Below are positions 41,678-51,642 of a stretch of DNA of 64,000 nt, in pieces. How positions within the stretch are numbered: the first letter of the stretch is position 1; each line of letters begins with the position of its first letter. The position numbers were made by a program, and so were the translations under genes. The notes beneath the pieces are model-generated. The model saw nothing but the letters and a program-made list of their open reading frames with translations. It was not told where the DNA came from and ran no database searches. Origin of the DNA: an uncultured Marvinbryantia sp. (GTDB lineage: Bacteria > Bacillota > Clostridia > Lachnospirales > Lachnospiraceae); contig NZ_CAJKOX010000017.1 of NCBI RefSeq assembly GCF_905201705.1, forward strand, positions 1 through 64,000, given 5' to 3'.

Positions 41678-42238
41678 ATGAAGAACATATTATTTCTGAC
41701 AACAACGCCAACTGTGGGAGGGAATGGGGATGCTTTAATCAGCGCAGCGATGGAGGAAGCAAAGTCCAACGGAGCGGATGTACATATCGTTCATATCAGG
41801 GAAAAGCAGATTGGATTTTGCCAGGCCTGTTACGGTTGCGCGAAAACCGGTGTCTGCGTGCAGAAGGACGATTTCATGGACATTCTGCATCTGGCTCACG
41901 AAGCGGATGCCATTATTGCGGAAGCCCCGATATATTATAACTGTATGGCGGCACAGATGATGACCGTCATCAACCGGCTGTGCTGTACCTTCGCCTGCAA
42001 GACTTACCAGACCGGGCCGAAAAAGCGGGTCGGCATCTTCCTGACCTGCACCGGCTCGGAACCGGAGGAAATGAAGCGCCATGTACGCAATATTCTGACT
42101 TTGCCCAGCGTCAGCCGTGCAATTTCAGAATATCGGACGGAAGTATTTACCCAGTGTGTTTCGGATTCGACCTGCCATGACCGGGCAGATTATCTGGAAC
42201 GGGCAAAAGAAATTTCCTGTTGGGCAGCAGGGGTGTAG
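41678..42238 (+). CDS. NAD(P)H-dependent FMN reductase-like flavoprotein
   Basis: 186 residues from ATG 41678 after GAGGGGG. Flavodoxin-like fold of the iron-sulfur flavoprotein/NADPH FMN reductase group: NILFLTTTPTVGGNGDALIS, the Cys-rich GFCQACYGCAKTGVC segment at about residues 45-60, and AEAPIYYNCMAAQMMTVINR binding FMN. No signal peptide. The four cysteines resemble those that hold a cluster or disulfides in Isf-like proteins. Confidence 0.88.
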   Translation: MKNILFLTTTPTVGGNGDALISAAMEEAKSNGADVHIVHIREKQIGFCQACYGCAKTGVCVQKDDFMDILHLAHEADAIIAEAPIYYNCMAAQMMTVINRLCCTFACKTYQTGPKKRVGIFLTCTGSEPEEMKRHVRNILTLPSVSRAISEYRTEVFTQCVSDSTCHDRADYLERAKEISCWAAGV

Positions 42239-42270
42239 ATAATCAAAAATAAAAGAATGGAGGAATCACT

Positions 42271-43116
42271 ATGCAGTATGTAACTTTGAACAATGGAATA
42301 AAAATGCCAATGGCAGGGATCGGGACCTTCCAGCTCAGCCCGGATGAAGCGGAGGCTTCCGTAACCAGTGCTCTGCAATGCGGTTATCGACTGATCGACA
42401 CGGCAAATGCCTATGTGAATGAAAAAGCGGTTGGCCGCGCAATCAAGAAATCCGGCGTTGACCGCAAAGAGATTTTTCTGGAAACGAAGCTGTGGCCGTC
42501 CTTCTATGAACAGGCGGATGCAGTGGAAAAGACGCTGGAGCGTCTGGATACTGATTACATTGATCTGCTGTTGATCCACCAGCCGGCCGGTAATTATGTG
42601 GCTGGGTATAAGATGATGGAGAAAGCCTGCAAGGAAGGCAAAGTCCGGGCAATCGGTTTGTCCAATTTCACAGCCGCTCAGATTCAGGAGATCTTAGATA
42701 TTTGCGAAGTGAGGCCTGCTATTTTGCAGACGGAGGTGCATCCTTATTCTCAGGAGCAGGAACTGAAAAAATTTCTGGAAAAAGAAAATATGGTCATTCA
42801 GGCGTGGTATCCCCTGGGGCATGGAGATAAGGCGTTGATGGAGGAACCGGTATTCTCCAGACTGGCCAGGAAATATGGAAAGAGCAACGCGCAGATCATT
42901 CTGCGCTGGCACATTCAGGCCGGAAATGTGGTCATTCCGGGGTCAAAGAATCCGGATCATATCCGTGCGAATTTCGATCTGTTTGATTTCAGCCTGGATG
43001 ATGCGGAGATGGCGGAAATCGCAGCGCTGAACAAAAATAAGCGCTACTATAAAAATTCCTGGCTCAAGCTGCAGGCTTATGCCAGAATGCGCCCGCCGGT
43101 AGACGAGCAGAAATAA
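42271..43116 (+). CDS. Aldo/keto reductase
   Basis: 281 residues after TGGAGG. 2,5-diketo-gluconate reductase-like AKR: MPMAGIGTFQLSP, catalytic IDTANAYVNEKAVGRAI, Lys in LETKLWPSFYEQ, IDLLLIHQPAG, and IPGSKNPDHIRANFDLFDF. Different subfamily from the AKR at 32518. Cytoplasmic NADPH-dependent carbonyl reduction. Confidence 0.93.
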   Translation: MQYVTLNNGIKMPMAGIGTFQLSPDEAEASVTSALQCGYRLIDTANAYVNEKAVGRAIKKSGVDRKEIFLETKLWPSFYEQADAVEKTLERLDTDYIDLLLIHQPAGNYVAGYKMMEKACKEGKVRAIGLSNFTAAQIQEILDICEVRPAILQTEVHPYSQEQELKKFLEKENMVIQAWYPLGHGDKALMEEPVFSRLARKYGKSNAQIILRWHIQAGNVVIPGSKNPDHIRANFDLFDFSLDDAEMAEIAALNKNKRYYKNSWLKLQAYARMRPPVDEQK

Positions 43117-43142
43117 AAGCAGGATGCCTGAAAAACCAGATA

Positions 43143-43187
43143 TTGCCCGCTGCCCGGTTCTTGTAACTTTGGACGGCGGGTATTTTA
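43143..43187 (+). terminator. Probable terminator after the aldo/keto reductase
   Basis: TTGCCCGC...GGCGGGTAT with an imperfect interior, followed by TTTTATAT. The rest of 43188-43413 holds no recognised gene. Confidence 0.55.
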
Positions 43188-43413
43188 TATAAAATTCTGA
43201 AACTCTCCCACGGACATTTGATGAAGTAACCGCCTGCTCATACAGTATGCATATAGATTATACTATATTGCCGTTTCGGTATTGTACTTTTTTTTCTTCC
43301 CGTTTTACAATAAATATGAAAACAAGGAGCAAATTTCTGTGAGACAGTGGAAGTAATACCTGCAGCGGGGCTTTGATTTACGGAGAATATCAGAAAAAAT
43401 GGGGGAAATGGAA

Positions 43414-44118
43414 ATGAAGCTGGCGATTGTTGAGGATGAAAAAGTATATGTGGACAAGCTGAGAGAATACCTGAATAAATATCAAAGGGAGTCCGCTGTT
43501 GAAGTGCGATCGGTCTGGTTTAGCGACGGCAGTGAGATAGCAGAGGATTACTCCGGTGACTATGATATTATTCTGATGGATATCCAGATGAAATTTATGG
43601 ATGGAATATCTGCAGCCAGAAAGATCAGAGAAATGGACCAGGAAGTGATCATCATATTCATTACCAATATGACAAACTATGCGATCCGGGGCTATGAAGT
43701 AGATGCGATGGACTATATTGTAAAACCGGTGGAATATTTTGCTTTTTCCCATAAGCTTGACAGAGCGGTAAAAAGAATCCGGAAAAAAGAGAAGCATTAT
43801 ATATCCATACCGATGGAAAATGGCGTGCGGAAAATGGACATCGCGGGGATCTATTACATTGAGAGCCATGGACATATGCTGCAGTACAAGACCGATGAAG
43901 GTGCATGGGAGTGCAGGGGAACGCTGCAGCAGATGGAAAGCCTGCTGATGCCATATGGTTTTTTCAGAAACAGTAAAAGCTATCTTGTGAATATACAGCA
44001 TGTAGATGCGATCCGGGAAAACGAATGTATGGTGCAGGGAGAACGGCTTCCTGTCGGCAGGGCAAAGAAGAAGGAATTTATGCAGAAAATGCTATGCTAT
44101 ATGAGCGGGGAAATGTGA
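43414..44118 (+). CDS. LytTR response regulator B
   Basis: 234 residues from ATG 43414, chosen over ATG 43399 and 43408 because GGGGGAA sits at the right distance. Receiver domain with Glu7/Asp8, phosphoacceptor Asp56 (IILMDIQMK) and Lys in DYIVKPVEYF; LytTR DNA-binding domain from about residue 130 (GVRKMDIAGIYYIESHGHML). Clear paralogue of the regulator at 10540, sharing the TNM-NYAI(R/K)GYEV core. Stop overlaps the kinase start. Confidence 0.93.
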   Translation: MKLAIVEDEKVYVDKLREYLNKYQRESAVEVRSVWFSDGSEIAEDYSGDYDIILMDIQMKFMDGISAARKIREMDQEVIIIFITNMTNYAIRGYEVDAMDYIVKPVEYFAFSHKLDRAVKRIRKKEKHYISIPMENGVRKMDIAGIYYIESHGHMLQYKTDEGAWECRGTLQQMESLLMPYGFFRNSKSYLVNIQHVDAIRENECMVQGERLPVGRAKKKEFMQKMLCYMSGEM

Positions 44119-45443
44119 TGATGGCGGCTGTCTATGCGGATATTCCAAGAATCCATACGGCATTGGCAGAATGGGCTGCCTGTATGGTCTATGTGCTGAT
44201 CCTGGAGAAACGATTTTCAAAAAAACAGACGATTTTACTCAGTATGGGAGCATTGCTGTGCCAGATACTGGTGCTTGCGGCAACGGATGACGTACCTCTG
44301 ATGTTCTGGATTCCCTGTATGCTTATAGCGGCCGGAGCTATGTATTTATTTTTATACTGCTGCTGCAGGATCACAATGTTTCAGGCAGCATATTGCTGTA
44401 CAGCAGCTTTTATCATTGCGGAGTTTGAAGCATCCCTGGAGTGGCAGCTTTTCGCTTATCTGGACCTGGCAGGTGTCGGATTTTTGGGAATGGGAAGCTG
44501 TATCCTGATACTTACCTATAGTGTGGTTTTTACTGCAGCGGTTCGATTAGAACAAGGGATATTAAAAAAAGAATACCTGGAGCATCTGTCGAAATGGGAA
44601 CTGATTTCTACGGTTGCGCTTGTGGTACTGACCTTTGCGGCCAGCAATGTCCGTTTCCTTCTGTCAGATGCAGAGGCCGATGTTTCAGTGTGTCTTGACA
44701 TTTTAAAGATGCGTACTCTGATCGATTTTTCCGGGCTGGCTGTTCTGTATGCGTTTCAAAGCAGGGTCAGTGAATATTTGTCAGAAAAAGAAATAGAAGC
44801 TATCCGAACCATGCTGAAAAGCCAGTATGACCAATATCGGAGCTATCAGGAGAGCATCGAATTGCTCCGTATTCAAAGACATGATCTGAAGCATCACATT
44901 GCAGTCCTCAGAGCTGAAACAAATGCAGAAAAACGTGAGGAATGGCTGGACCGGCTGGAGGAAGAGCTGAATGCAAGTGAGATCGCAGCGCCTACCGGAA
45001 ACAGGGTGCTGGATATTATGCTGACAGTGAAGCAGGGAGTGATAAAAAAGAACGGGATTCATTTTACCTGGGTGGCAGACGGTACGCTGCTTGATTTTAT
45101 GCACGTGACGGATATCTGCACAATTTTGGGAAATGCCCTGGATAACGCGATAGAAAACGTTGTTATTCTGGATGATCCGAAAAAACGTCTGATACATTTA
45201 TCCATATCTTTGAAAAAGGATTTTGTTTTTATCCAGATGCGTAATTACTGTGAACGGGAGCCTGACTGGGATGGGAAAGGAAGCATCCGCACCACAAAAG
45301 CGGATAAAGAAAATCACGGTTATGGGATCAGGAGCATTCGATATACAGTAGAAAAGTATGGAGGGAGTACCCAGGTCAGCTGGAAGGATGAATGGTTTGA
45401 ACTGGGGCTGCTGATTCCCAGACCTGCAGGTTGGGACAAATAG
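44118..45443 (+). CDS. GHKL-type sensor histidine kinase B
   Basis: 441 residues; ATG 44118 overlaps the regulator stop (TGATG), and 44121 is equally possible. Six or seven N-terminal helices, coiled coil with IQRHDLKHHIAVLRAE (H-box), N-box LGNALDNAIENVV and G-box HGYGIRSIRYTVEKYGG. Same architecture as kinase A, but the membrane part is divergent, so it probably hears a different signal. Confidence 0.92.
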   Translation: MMAAVYADIPRIHTALAEWAACMVYVLILEKRFSKKQTILLSMGALLCQILVLAATDDVPLMFWIPCMLIAAGAMYLFLYCCCRITMFQAAYCCTAAFIIAEFEASLEWQLFAYLDLAGVGFLGMGSCILILTYSVVFTAAVRLEQGILKKEYLEHLSKWELISTVALVVLTFAASNVRFLLSDAEADVSVCLDILKMRTLIDFSGLAVLYAFQSRVSEYLSEKEIEAIRTMLKSQYDQYRSYQESIELLRIQRHDLKHHIAVLRAETNAEKREEWLDRLEEELNASEIAAPTGNRVLDIMLTVKQGVIKKNGIHFTWVADGTLLDFMHVTDICTILGNALDNAIENVVILDDPKKRLIHLSISLKKDFVFIQMRNYCEREPDWDGKGSIRTTKADKENHGYGIRSIRYTVEKYGGSTQVSWKDEWFELGLLIPRPAGWDK

Positions 45444-45552
45444 CTGCATGTTGTGCCAAAAACGAGCACCGTAAAATAATTATGATACAATGATAATACA
45501 AAGAAATGAAACGGCCGTACATTTAGAAAATTGAGAAAAGGGAGAAGAAAAA

Positions 45553-48441
45553 ATGCTGGAATTAAACTGGAGTGATGTGATAAGCACACTCACACAGATC
45601 AGGGGATACCTGATCGCGATAGGCGCTATTATTGCTGTGGCAGTCATTGTAATGATTGCCTGCCTGAAGCTCGCCGCACATAAGAAATATGTGATACGTA
45701 CCCAGGCATTCGTTGCCATGATCGTGGGAATTGCCATTGTTGCAAACTTAATCTGCACCGGCCCGATGTACACAATTCTGTCACTGGCATCCGGTACGGG
45801 CACGCTTACGGAGGAAAGCATTGCAGGGGCAGAGGAGCTGGCACAGCAGATCGCGGAAGAAGGAATCGTTCTGCTGCAGAATGATGACCAGACGCTTCCG
45901 CTGGCAGATAATAAAAACATTAATGTGTTCGGATGGGCATCTACAGCGCCCTGCTACGGCGGAACCGGTTCCGGAGCACTCAATGACAGCTACCACATTG
46001 TAGACCTGCTGGAGGGTCTTTCCAACGCAGGATTTAACACGAACACCGAGCTTTCTGATTTTTACAGGGCATATGCGCAGAGCAGACCGGAAATCGGCAT
46101 GTTTGCGCAGGACTGGACACTTCCGGAGCCGCCGGCAGAAACCTACTCAGATGAGATGATGGAAAATGCCAGAGAGTTCTCTGAAAATGCAATGATCGTT
46201 CTCACGCGTGCAGGCGGAGAGCAGACAGACCTGCCGAGAACGCTGACAGGAGTTACATACAACAACAATTCGGAAGATTATGAAGATTTCCCGGAAGGCA
46301 CGCATTATCTGGAGCCAAGCCAGAGCGAGCGCAACATGATCGATCTTGTATGCAGGAATTTTGATAACGTTATTCTGGTATACAACGGCGCCAATACAAT
46401 GGAGCTGCAGATCGCGGATGAATATGAGCAGATCAAGAGTGTGCTCTGGGTTCCCGGAACCGGTCAGAACGGTTTTAACGCTCTGGGAGAAATTCTTTCC
46501 GGCGAGGTGAATCCATCTGCAAAGACAGCCGATACGTTTGTAAGGGATCTGACAGCGACTCCGAACTGGAACAATTTTGGAGATTATGAGTATGACAATA
46601 TGGATGAATTCGTCATTTCCGAAAGTGATCCGTATGTTCCGGGAGCATTACCACATTTTGTAAATTATACAGATGGGATCTACGTTGGATATAAGTTCTA
46701 TGAAACAGCGGCGGAGGAAGGGCTGATCGATTACGAAGAGCTTGTTCAGTACCCGTTCGGCTATGGCCTGAGCTATACAGACTTTACGAAGGAAATGGGC
46801 GAGATGGTTACGGGTGAGGACGGAACGATCAGTTTTGATGTGACCGTTACCAACACAGGAGATGTGGCAGGCAAGGATGTGGTGGAGGTTTACTATAATC
46901 CGCCCTATACCAACGGAGGAATCGAAAAAGCATCTGCAAACCTGATCGCATACGATAAGACGGATATGCTGGAGCCGGGCGCTTCCCAGACATTGAGCAT
47001 TTCAATATCCGCGGAGGATATGGCATCCTATGATGACGAGGAGAACGGCTGCTACGTACTGGAAGAGGGCGAATATGTGATTTCCATCAATTCGGATTCC
47101 CACACGGTCATCGACTCCCAGACATATGAAGTGGAGAGCACGATTGTTTACGATGAAAACAATGCAAGAAGCACCGACCTGGTGGCAGCGCAGAACCAGT
47201 TTGACTTTGCAAAAGGCGAGCTGACCTACCTGTCAAGGGAAAACGGATTTGAAAACTATGAAGAAGCAGTGGCTGCGCCGGCAACCTACAGTATGCCGGA
47301 GGCGGACAAAGCCGGATTTGTAAACAATTCCAATTTTGAACCGGAGGAGGACCCGGATGCCCAGATGCCGACGACCGGGGCAAAAAATAATATTTCGATC
47401 CTGGATCTCAGGGGAGCGGATTACGATGATGAGAAATGGGAAATGCTCCTTGATAATCTGACCATTGACGAAATGGTGGAAATGATCGCCCTGGGCGGTT
47501 ATCAGACAGCTCCGGCAAAAAGTATCGACAAGATCGCAACCACGGACTGTGACGGTCCGGCGGCGCTGAATAATAACTTTACCGGCGTTGGCTCTATCGG
47601 ATTCCCGGCAGGGGTGATGCTTGCAAACTGCTGGAACGAAGACCTGGCGTACGCCTTTGGTGAAAATATCGGCCTGATGGCAGACGATATGAATGTATCC
47701 GGCTGGTATGCACCGGCGATGAATATTCACCGCTCCGCTTTTGCAGGACGTAACTTTGAGTATTATTCCGAAGATGCCCTCCTTTCCGGAAAATGTGCGG
47801 TAAATGCCGTATCCGGGGCATGGAGCCAGGGCGTATATGCTTACATCAAGCATTTTGCGCTGAATGACCAGGAGACAAACCGTTGGGAAATGCTCTGTGT
47901 GTGGGCTGATGAACAGGCTATCCGTGAGATTTATCTGAAGCCGTTTGAGATGTGCGTAAAGGATGGAGATGCGACAGCAGTCATGTCCTCCTACAACTAC
48001 ATTGGCAACCAGTGGGCAGGCGCATGCAGTCCGTTGCTGATCAATGTACTCAGAAACGAATGGGGCTTCAGGGGTTCGGTACTGACGGACTACTTTGCAG
48101 ACTTCGGCTATATGGATGCAGAGCGCGCGATTTATAACGGCGGTTCCACCTGCCTGATTAACAGGGATGTAAATACAAACTACATCAAAAATACCGATAA
48201 TCCGACGACCGTTCAGCATATGAGAGAAGCGTGCCACGATGTCCTTTATACGGCTGTCAACAGCAGAGGATTTGAGGAAGAAAATCTGTCCGCAGGTCTG
48301 ATGACATGGCAGATCATAATGATCGCAGCGGATGTTGTGATCGCAGTCCTTCTGCTTGCATTTGAGTTCTTTATTGTGCGCAAAGGTTATCAGAAGCGGA
48401 AAAAGAACGCTGTAAAAATTGAAACGGTAAAAGAAGAATAA
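45553..48441 (+). CDS. Membrane-tethered, domain-permuted GH3 glycosidase B
   Basis: 962 residues after AAAAGGGAGAAG. Paralogue of the protein at 12710 along its whole length: two N-terminal helices (about 20-38 and 50-68), GH3 C-terminal domain (VFGWASTAPCYGGTGSGA), fibronectin III-like domain (VVEVYYNPPYTNGGIEK), catalytic barrel last (NIHRSAFAGRNFEYYSED, nucleophile Asp846 in VLTDYFAD), and a final helix (WQIIMIAADVVIAVLLLAFE) before basic residues. Outside-facing beta-glycosidase, followed directly by a soluble GH3. Confidence 0.9.
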   Translation: MLELNWSDVISTLTQIRGYLIAIGAIIAVAVIVMIACLKLAAHKKYVIRTQAFVAMIVGIAIVANLICTGPMYTILSLASGTGTLTEESIAGAEELAQQIAEEGIVLLQNDDQTLPLADNKNINVFGWASTAPCYGGTGSGALNDSYHIVDLLEGLSNAGFNTNTELSDFYRAYAQSRPEIGMFAQDWTLPEPPAETYSDEMMENAREFSENAMIVLTRAGGEQTDLPRTLTGVTYNNNSEDYEDFPEGTHYLEPSQSERNMIDLVCRNFDNVILVYNGANTMELQIADEYEQIKSVLWVPGTGQNGFNALGEILSGEVNPSAKTADTFVRDLTATPNWNNFGDYEYDNMDEFVISESDPYVPGALPHFVNYTDGIYVGYKFYETAAEEGLIDYEELVQYPFGYGLSYTDFTKEMGEMVTGEDGTISFDVTVTNTGDVAGKDVVEVYYNPPYTNGGIEKASANLIAYDKTDMLEPGASQTLSISISAEDMASYDDEENGCYVLEEGEYVISINSDSHTVIDSQTYEVESTIVYDENNARSTDLVAAQNQFDFAKGELTYLSRENGFENYEEAVAAPATYSMPEADKAGFVNNSNFEPEEDPDAQMPTTGAKNNISILDLRGADYDDEKWEMLLDNLTIDEMVEMIALGGYQTAPAKSIDKIATTDCDGPAALNNNFTGVGSIGFPAGVMLANCWNEDLAYAFGENIGLMADDMNVSGWYAPAMNIHRSAFAGRNFEYYSEDALLSGKCAVNAVSGAWSQGVYAYIKHFALNDQETNRWEMLCVWADEQAIREIYLKPFEMCVKDGDATAVMSSYNYIGNQWAGACSPLLINVLRNEWGFRGSVLTDYFADFGYMDAERAIYNGGSTCLINRDVNTNYIKNTDNPTTVQHMREACHDVLYTAVNSRGFEEENLSAGLMTWQIIMIAADVVIAVLLLAFEFFIVRKGYQKRKKNAVKIETVKEE

Positions 48442-48513
48442 CAAAGATCATGTAAGAGGGGCTGAGGGCTGTCTGGTCCGCAGCTCCTCATCTTATACAG
48501 GGAGCGTAATTTT

Positions 48514-50943
48514 ATGAAACATAAAGATATCATTGATAAGATGACAATAGAAGAAAAAGCGGCGCTTCTGAGCGGTAAAGGAGAATGGCAGACATGGGAT
48601 TTTGAACGGCTGGGAATCCCATCCATTTTCTGCTCCGACGGACCGCACGGAATCCGCAAGCAGGCAGGAGCAGGTGATCATCTGGGGCTGAATCCGTCGC
48701 TGCCGGCGACCTGTTTTCCTACGGCAGCGACTATGGCAAACAGCTGGGATCCTGTCCTGGGAGAAGAGATCGGCAGGGCGCTTGGAGAGGAAGCGGCGGT
48801 GCAGGGTGTGGATATCGTTCTGGGACCGGGACTGAATATCAAAAGAAGTCCTCTGTGCGGAAGAAACTTTGAGTATTTTTCAGAGGATCCCTATCTTGCA
48901 GGAAAGATGGCGGCGGGCTATGTGCGCGGGATCCAGAGCAGCGGACGGTATGCCTGCCCGAAACACTTTGCGGTAAACAGCCAGGAGCTTCGCAGGATGG
49001 CGATGAACGCGGTAGTGGATGAAAGGACCCTCAGGGAGATCTATCTGACAGGGTTTGAAATTGTTGTAAAAGAGGGCAAAGCAAAGGCGCTTATGACCAG
49101 CTACAATCAGGTAAACGGTACATATGCGAATGAAAATACACATTTACTCAAAGAGATACTGAGAGAGGAATGGGGATACAACGGCATCGTGATCACGGAC
49201 TGGGGCGGCTCCAACGACCATATCAGGGGCGTGGCAGCAGGTTCGGATCTGGAAATGCCTACGCCGGGCATGGATTCTGCGCGGCAGCTTGTGAAAGCAA
49301 TGCAGGATGGAAAGCTTTCCGAAGAGGCGGCAGACGCCTGCGTGGACCGGATGCTGGAAGCAGTGACGGCGCTGACAAAACACGCTGACGGAGGGTCAAA
49401 GCCGGAGGATTTTGACAAAGAAGCCCATCATGCACTGGCAAAGAAAGCGGCGGCGGAGAGCGCGGTGCTTCTGAAAAACGAGGAGAAGATCCTTCCGCTG
49501 AAGACGGGAACTCATGTGGCGCTGATCGGAGATTTTGCATTTGATCCAAGATACCAGGGAGCCGGCTCTTCCATGGTGAATACAATAAAACTGGATAAGA
49601 TGTCAGAACGGATCGGAGAATACGACCTGACGGTTGTCGGGATGGCAAGGGGGTATAAACGGGACGGCACGGCAGATGCAGTGATGGAAAAAGAAGCGGT
49701 GGATCTTGCGCGGTCCGCAGACGTAGTGCTGTACTGCTTTGGGCTGGATGAAATGAGTGAATCCGAGGGGATTGACCGTACCCATATGAGGATCCCGCAA
49801 AACCAGATCACGCTCCTGGAGTCCATTGCACGGGTAAATGAAAATATCGTTGGTATTTTAAGTGCCGGTGCCGCCGTGGAAATGCCCTGGCATGTCAGTT
49901 TAAAAGCACTGCTTCACGGATATCTGTACGGACAGGCAGGGGCAGGCGCTATGCTGGATATCATTACCGGAAAGGTAAATCCGTCCGGCAGGCTGAATGA
50001 GACGTATCCCATCAGCTATGAGGACACCCCGGCGTTTAAATATTTCCCGAGTGAGGAAAGAAACTCCGAATATCGGGAAGCGCTGTATGTGGGATATCGT
50101 TACTATGACACGGCGGGGATGCCGGTGCTGTATCCTTTCGGGTTCGGGCTGTCCTATACAGAATTTAAATACAGAGATCTGACGATAGACCGGGATGGTG
50201 CAGAATTTACCCTGCAGAATGCTGGAAAACAGGATGGCGCAGAAGTAGTGCAGCTATATGTTGCCATGAAGGAGGGCAGAGTATTCCGTCCTGCGAAAGA
50301 ACTGAAAGGATTTCAGAAGATATATCTAAAAGCAGGAGAAAGCAGAAGGGTACGTATTCCCTTTGATGATAAAACCTTCCGCTATTGGAATGTCCGCACA
50401 AACTGCTGGGAAGTTGAGGGCGGCATATATACGATTATGATCGGCGCGAACTGTCAGGATATCCGGCTCAGCGCAGAAACAAAGGTGGCGGGAACAACGG
50501 AAACCTATCCTTACTATACGAACCGGATGCCTTCTTATTATTCCGGTTATATCAGCCAGGTAGAAGATAAGGAGTTTGAAGAACTCTTAGGATATCCGAT
50601 CCCGAGCGGGAAGTGGAGCGGAGATCTGACCGTGAATGATGCTATCTGCCAGATGTATTATGCGAAGAGTCCGATTGCGCGGTTTGCCTATCATAAGCTG
50701 ACAAACATGAAAAAGAAAAGTGAGGATGCGGGAAAACCGGATCTGAATATTCTCTTCATTTATAACATGCCGTTCCGCGCCATTGCGAAGATGACCGGCG
50801 GCATGGTAAGCATGGAGATGGCAGAGGGAATTGTGACTATGGTAAACGGACATTTCTTCCGGGGTTTGGGGCGTACGATTTCAGGCTTCTTCCGGAATAA
50901 GAGGCAGAACCGGAAGTATTTAAAGCAGATCACCGGGAAGTAA
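48514..50943 (+). CDS. GH3 beta-glycosidase, canonical domain order
   Basis: 809 residues. Catalytic barrel first: FCSDGPHGIRKQ, GPGLNIKRSPLCGRNFEYFSEDP, KHFAVNSQE, nucleophile Asp229 in IVITDWGGSND. Then the alpha/beta C-terminal domain (AESAVLLKNEEKILPLKTG, GFGLSYTEFKY) and fibronectin III-like domain (GAEVVQLYV). About 140 extra residues at the end (after 660) are unassigned. No signal peptide, so it acts in the cytoplasm, probably finishing oligosaccharides released by the tethered GH3. Beta-glucosidase or beta-xylosidase activity is likely. Confidence 0.93.
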   Translation: MKHKDIIDKMTIEEKAALLSGKGEWQTWDFERLGIPSIFCSDGPHGIRKQAGAGDHLGLNPSLPATCFPTAATMANSWDPVLGEEIGRALGEEAAVQGVDIVLGPGLNIKRSPLCGRNFEYFSEDPYLAGKMAAGYVRGIQSSGRYACPKHFAVNSQELRRMAMNAVVDERTLREIYLTGFEIVVKEGKAKALMTSYNQVNGTYANENTHLLKEILREEWGYNGIVITDWGGSNDHIRGVAAGSDLEMPTPGMDSARQLVKAMQDGKLSEEAADACVDRMLEAVTALTKHADGGSKPEDFDKEAHHALAKKAAAESAVLLKNEEKILPLKTGTHVALIGDFAFDPRYQGAGSSMVNTIKLDKMSERIGEYDLTVVGMARGYKRDGTADAVMEKEAVDLARSADVVLYCFGLDEMSESEGIDRTHMRIPQNQITLLESIARVNENIVGILSAGAAVEMPWHVSLKALLHGYLYGQAGAGAMLDIITGKVNPSGRLNETYPISYEDTPAFKYFPSEERNSEYREALYVGYRYYDTAGMPVLYPFGFGLSYTEFKYRDLTIDRDGAEFTLQNAGKQDGAEVVQLYVAMKEGRVFRPAKELKGFQKIYLKAGESRRVRIPFDDKTFRYWNVRTNCWEVEGGIYTIMIGANCQDIRLSAETKVAGTTETYPYYTNRMPSYYSGYISQVEDKEFEELLGYPIPSGKWSGDLTVNDAICQMYYAKSPIARFAYHKLTNMKKKSEDAGKPDLNILFIYNMPFRAIAKMTGGMVSMEMAEGIVTMVNGHFFRGLGRTISGFFRNKRQNRKYLKQITGK

Positions 50944-50968
50944 AGCTATTTTAGGAGGGAAAATTTGT

Positions 50969-51589
50969 ATGGCAGATGTAAATACAGAAACAGGAAATAC
51001 AGGCTGGGCGAAAGTATGGGGCGGCTTTGAAAAGAATCATCCGAAGCTGGCGAAATGGCTCTATCAGATTTTTTACTTTTTTGTGTTCAGCATGGGTGTA
51101 ACGATTATACAGTATCTTTTCTTTACGTTCCTTCCGGGAATTCTTGGAGAAGGGCTGGCAGGAACGGAATTCATGTGGCCGCAGGTACATATGAGTTTAT
51201 TTGGCGTAGAGTTTACCTGGAGCCTTCTGGGTTATAATGTCCTCTATGATGCGGCGGGAGAGGTTGTCATTGGCGGAGGCCTGGGATACTTTATCAGCTA
51301 TGAAGTTGGTTCTTTTGTAGCGCAGTGCATTAATTTTCCATTGCAGAGGAACATCACGTTCAAGAGTCATGGAAATCCTGTTTATCAGGCGATGTGGTAC
51401 CTGATCGCATGGATCGTGATCTCCCTGATCTGCAATGGCTTCAATAATCTGTGGATGCCGATTGCAGCGGCATATGTGGCGCCGGCAATTTATAATATCC
51501 TTGTGACATTCATCACGGGCGGCGTATCCATGATCATCTTCTTCTTCGTATTTAAGATTATTTTCCCGGAAGGGGAAGCAAAGAAATAA
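50969..51589 (+). CDS. GtrA-like membrane protein
   Basis: 206 residues after TAGGAGGG. Four or five helices; the segment SYEVGSFVAQCINFPLQRNITFKS matches the GtrA signature (N-F-x(3)-R-x(2)-x-F). GtrA proteins are thought to move lipid-linked sugars across the membrane. Placed between a GH3 gene and a carboxylesterase gene in the same direction; a role in surface glycan modification is possible. Confidence 0.75.
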   Translation: MADVNTETGNTGWAKVWGGFEKNHPKLAKWLYQIFYFFVFSMGVTIIQYLFFTFLPGILGEGLAGTEFMWPQVHMSLFGVEFTWSLLGYNVLYDAAGEVVIGGGLGYFISYEVGSFVAQCINFPLQRNITFKSHGNPVYQAMWYLIAWIVISLICNGFNNLWMPIAAAYVAPAIYNILVTFITGGVSMIIFFFVFKIIFPEGEAKK

Positions 51590-51642
51590 GAGAAGGAAAG
51601 AATTAAGCATAAAAACAATCCGCATTGATGAGGAGGCAGAAA

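Noticed and set aside
47233..48444. 403-residue minus-strand frame
   Set aside because: Antisense shadow of GH3 B, whose plus-strand catalytic motifs are clear.
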